Assembly (NCBI GenBank): GCA_027592105.1
Contig: JAQCLA010000127.1
Span: forward strand, 1 to 7,433
Source of the DNA: Pseudomonadota bacterium
Lineage (GTDB): Bacteria; Pseudomonadota; Alphaproteobacteria; Rhodobacterales; Rhodobacteraceae
DNA length: 7,433 nucleotides
Reading direction: 5' to 3'
Positions 6,825 through 7,433 of the stretch are shown here, piece after piece. The position numbers and the translations under genes were made by a program. The notes under the pieces were generated by a model. The model saw nothing but the letters and a program-made list of their open reading frames with translations. It did no database searches and was not told the DNA's origin. The number at the start of each line of letters is the position of its first letter. The first letter of the stretch is position 1.

Positions 6825-7433
6825 ATGAAGAGATTTTTCGCGGGCACCGCCCTCTCCCTCCTCCTCGCGATGCCGGTGGCGGCGCAAGACAGTGTCGATG
6901 CGGGCACTGTTTTGGCCAGTGTCGGCGGCACCGACATCACTTTGGGCCATGTGATCGCCATGCTCACCGTTTTGCCGCCGGAATACCAAGGCCTGCCCGA
7001 TAACGTCCTTCTCGACGGTTTGCTGGAGCAATTGGTGCAGCAAGAGGTGCTGGCCGCGGTTGCCGAAAACGATATCGGCTTGGTCGAGCGATTGGGTCTT
7101 GAGAATGAGCGGCGGGCCTTTCTTGCCGCCACGCTGATCGACCGTATCGGCACCGCTGCGATTTCCGAGGCGGAATTGCAGGCCGAATATGACGCACAAT
7201 TCGGCGCAGTCGGACCAGTGACGGAGTATAATGCCAGCCATATCCTGCTGGAAACCGAGGCCGACGCGCAAGCCGTGATCGCGGATTTGACCGAGGGGGC
7301 CGATTTCGCGGAATTGGCGCGTGAACGTTCGACCGGGCCGTCGGGGCCGAACGGCGGCAACTTGGGCTGGTTCACCGCAGGCATGATGGTGCCGACATTT
7401 GAACAAGCGGTTTTCGCGCTGGGCGTGGGCGAG
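6825..7433 (+). CDS. Exported parvulin-type peptidyl-prolyl cis-trans isomerase (3' end outside window)
   Basis: The frame is open from the ATG at 6825 to the window end, giving the first 203 residues. A signal peptide is clear: MKRFF, a hydrophobic core, then PVAA before Q21, so the protein goes to the periplasm by the Sec route. Residues about 25-120 form an alpha-helical SurA/PpiC-like N-domain (LDGLLEQLVQQEVL, later ISEAELQAEYDAQFG). The parvulin rotamase domain starts near 133: ASHILLETEADAQAVIADL (S138-H139), GADFAELARERSTGPSG, GGNLGWF (177-183), then MVPTFEQAVFAL to the edge. These are the standard family motifs, including the conserved first His. It is expected to speed proline isomerisation and assist folding of exported proteins, which fits its position divergent from secA. 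It could be a PpiC/PrsA-like chaperone; the exact subfamily cannot be fixed without the C-terminus. Confidence 0.93.
   Translation, partial: MKRFFAGTALSLLLAMPVAAQDSVDAGTVLASVGGTDITLGHVIAMLTVLPPEYQGLPDNVLLDGLLEQLVQQEVLAAVAENDIGLVERLGLENERRAFLAATLIDRIGTAAISEAELQAEYDAQFGAVGPVTEYNASHILLETEADAQAVIADLTEGADFAELARERSTGPSGPNGGNLGWFTAGMMVPTFEQAVFALGVGE

Noticed and set aside
6744..7406. Long open frames on the - strand opposite the parvulin gene
   Set aside because: The + strand carries a signal peptide and the full set of parvulin motifs in an open frame to the window end, so the - strand frames are shadows.
1..7433. Defence island, CRISPR array, mobile element or biosynthetic cluster
   Set aside because: No direct-repeat array, transposase, integrase, restriction, toxin-antitoxin or biosynthetic domains were seen; the genes are mostly housekeeping and envelope functions.

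Overview
The window looks like ordinary chromosomal core sequence from an alphaproteobacterium, most likely a member of the Rhodobacterales/Rhodobacteraceae. This is inferred from the high-GC coding style, the protein sequences (a SecA of about 902 residues with a CPC-x8-CH zinc tail, and a PstS-like/OmpA fusion protein) and a CtrA-like TTAA-type site. I see no tRNA, rRNA, CRISPR array, transposase, integrase or prophage signature. Genes cover nearly everything; the longest intergenic gaps are about 150 and 220 bases.

Left part, + strand: the C-terminal half of type I methionine aminopeptidase (map, cut by the window edge), then 48 bases further on a complete radC encoding an MPN+/JAMM protein. 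The map-radC gap carries a CTAA-N7-TTAA element resembling a CtrA binding site. radC converges on the next gene with only 16 bases between the two stop codons.

Middle, - strand, read right to left: secA (about 902 aa), a 150-base gap containing a perfect 9-bp inverted repeat, an unrecognised membrane-anchored or secreted protein of about 300 aa, and, 6 or 18 bases after its stop, a periplasmic protein that joins a PstS-like substrate-binding domain to a C-terminal OmpA-like peptidoglycan-binding domain. The last two genes are probably one transcription unit. Whether secA reads through into them is open.

Right part: secA diverges from a + strand gene for a signal-peptide-bearing parvulin-type peptidyl-prolyl isomerase, which runs off the right edge. 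The roughly 220-base divergent region holds a good secA promoter candidate and a 7-bp inverted repeat that overlaps its -35 box.

Functionally, the - strand block and the parvulin concern the cell envelope: SecA drives export, the parvulin probably folds exported proteins, and the two genes after secA encode probable exported proteins. map acts on nascent proteins in the cytoplasm. radC has no clear link to this theme. Nothing here amounts to a new defence or mobile system; the least understood part is the pair of exported proteins downstream of secA.
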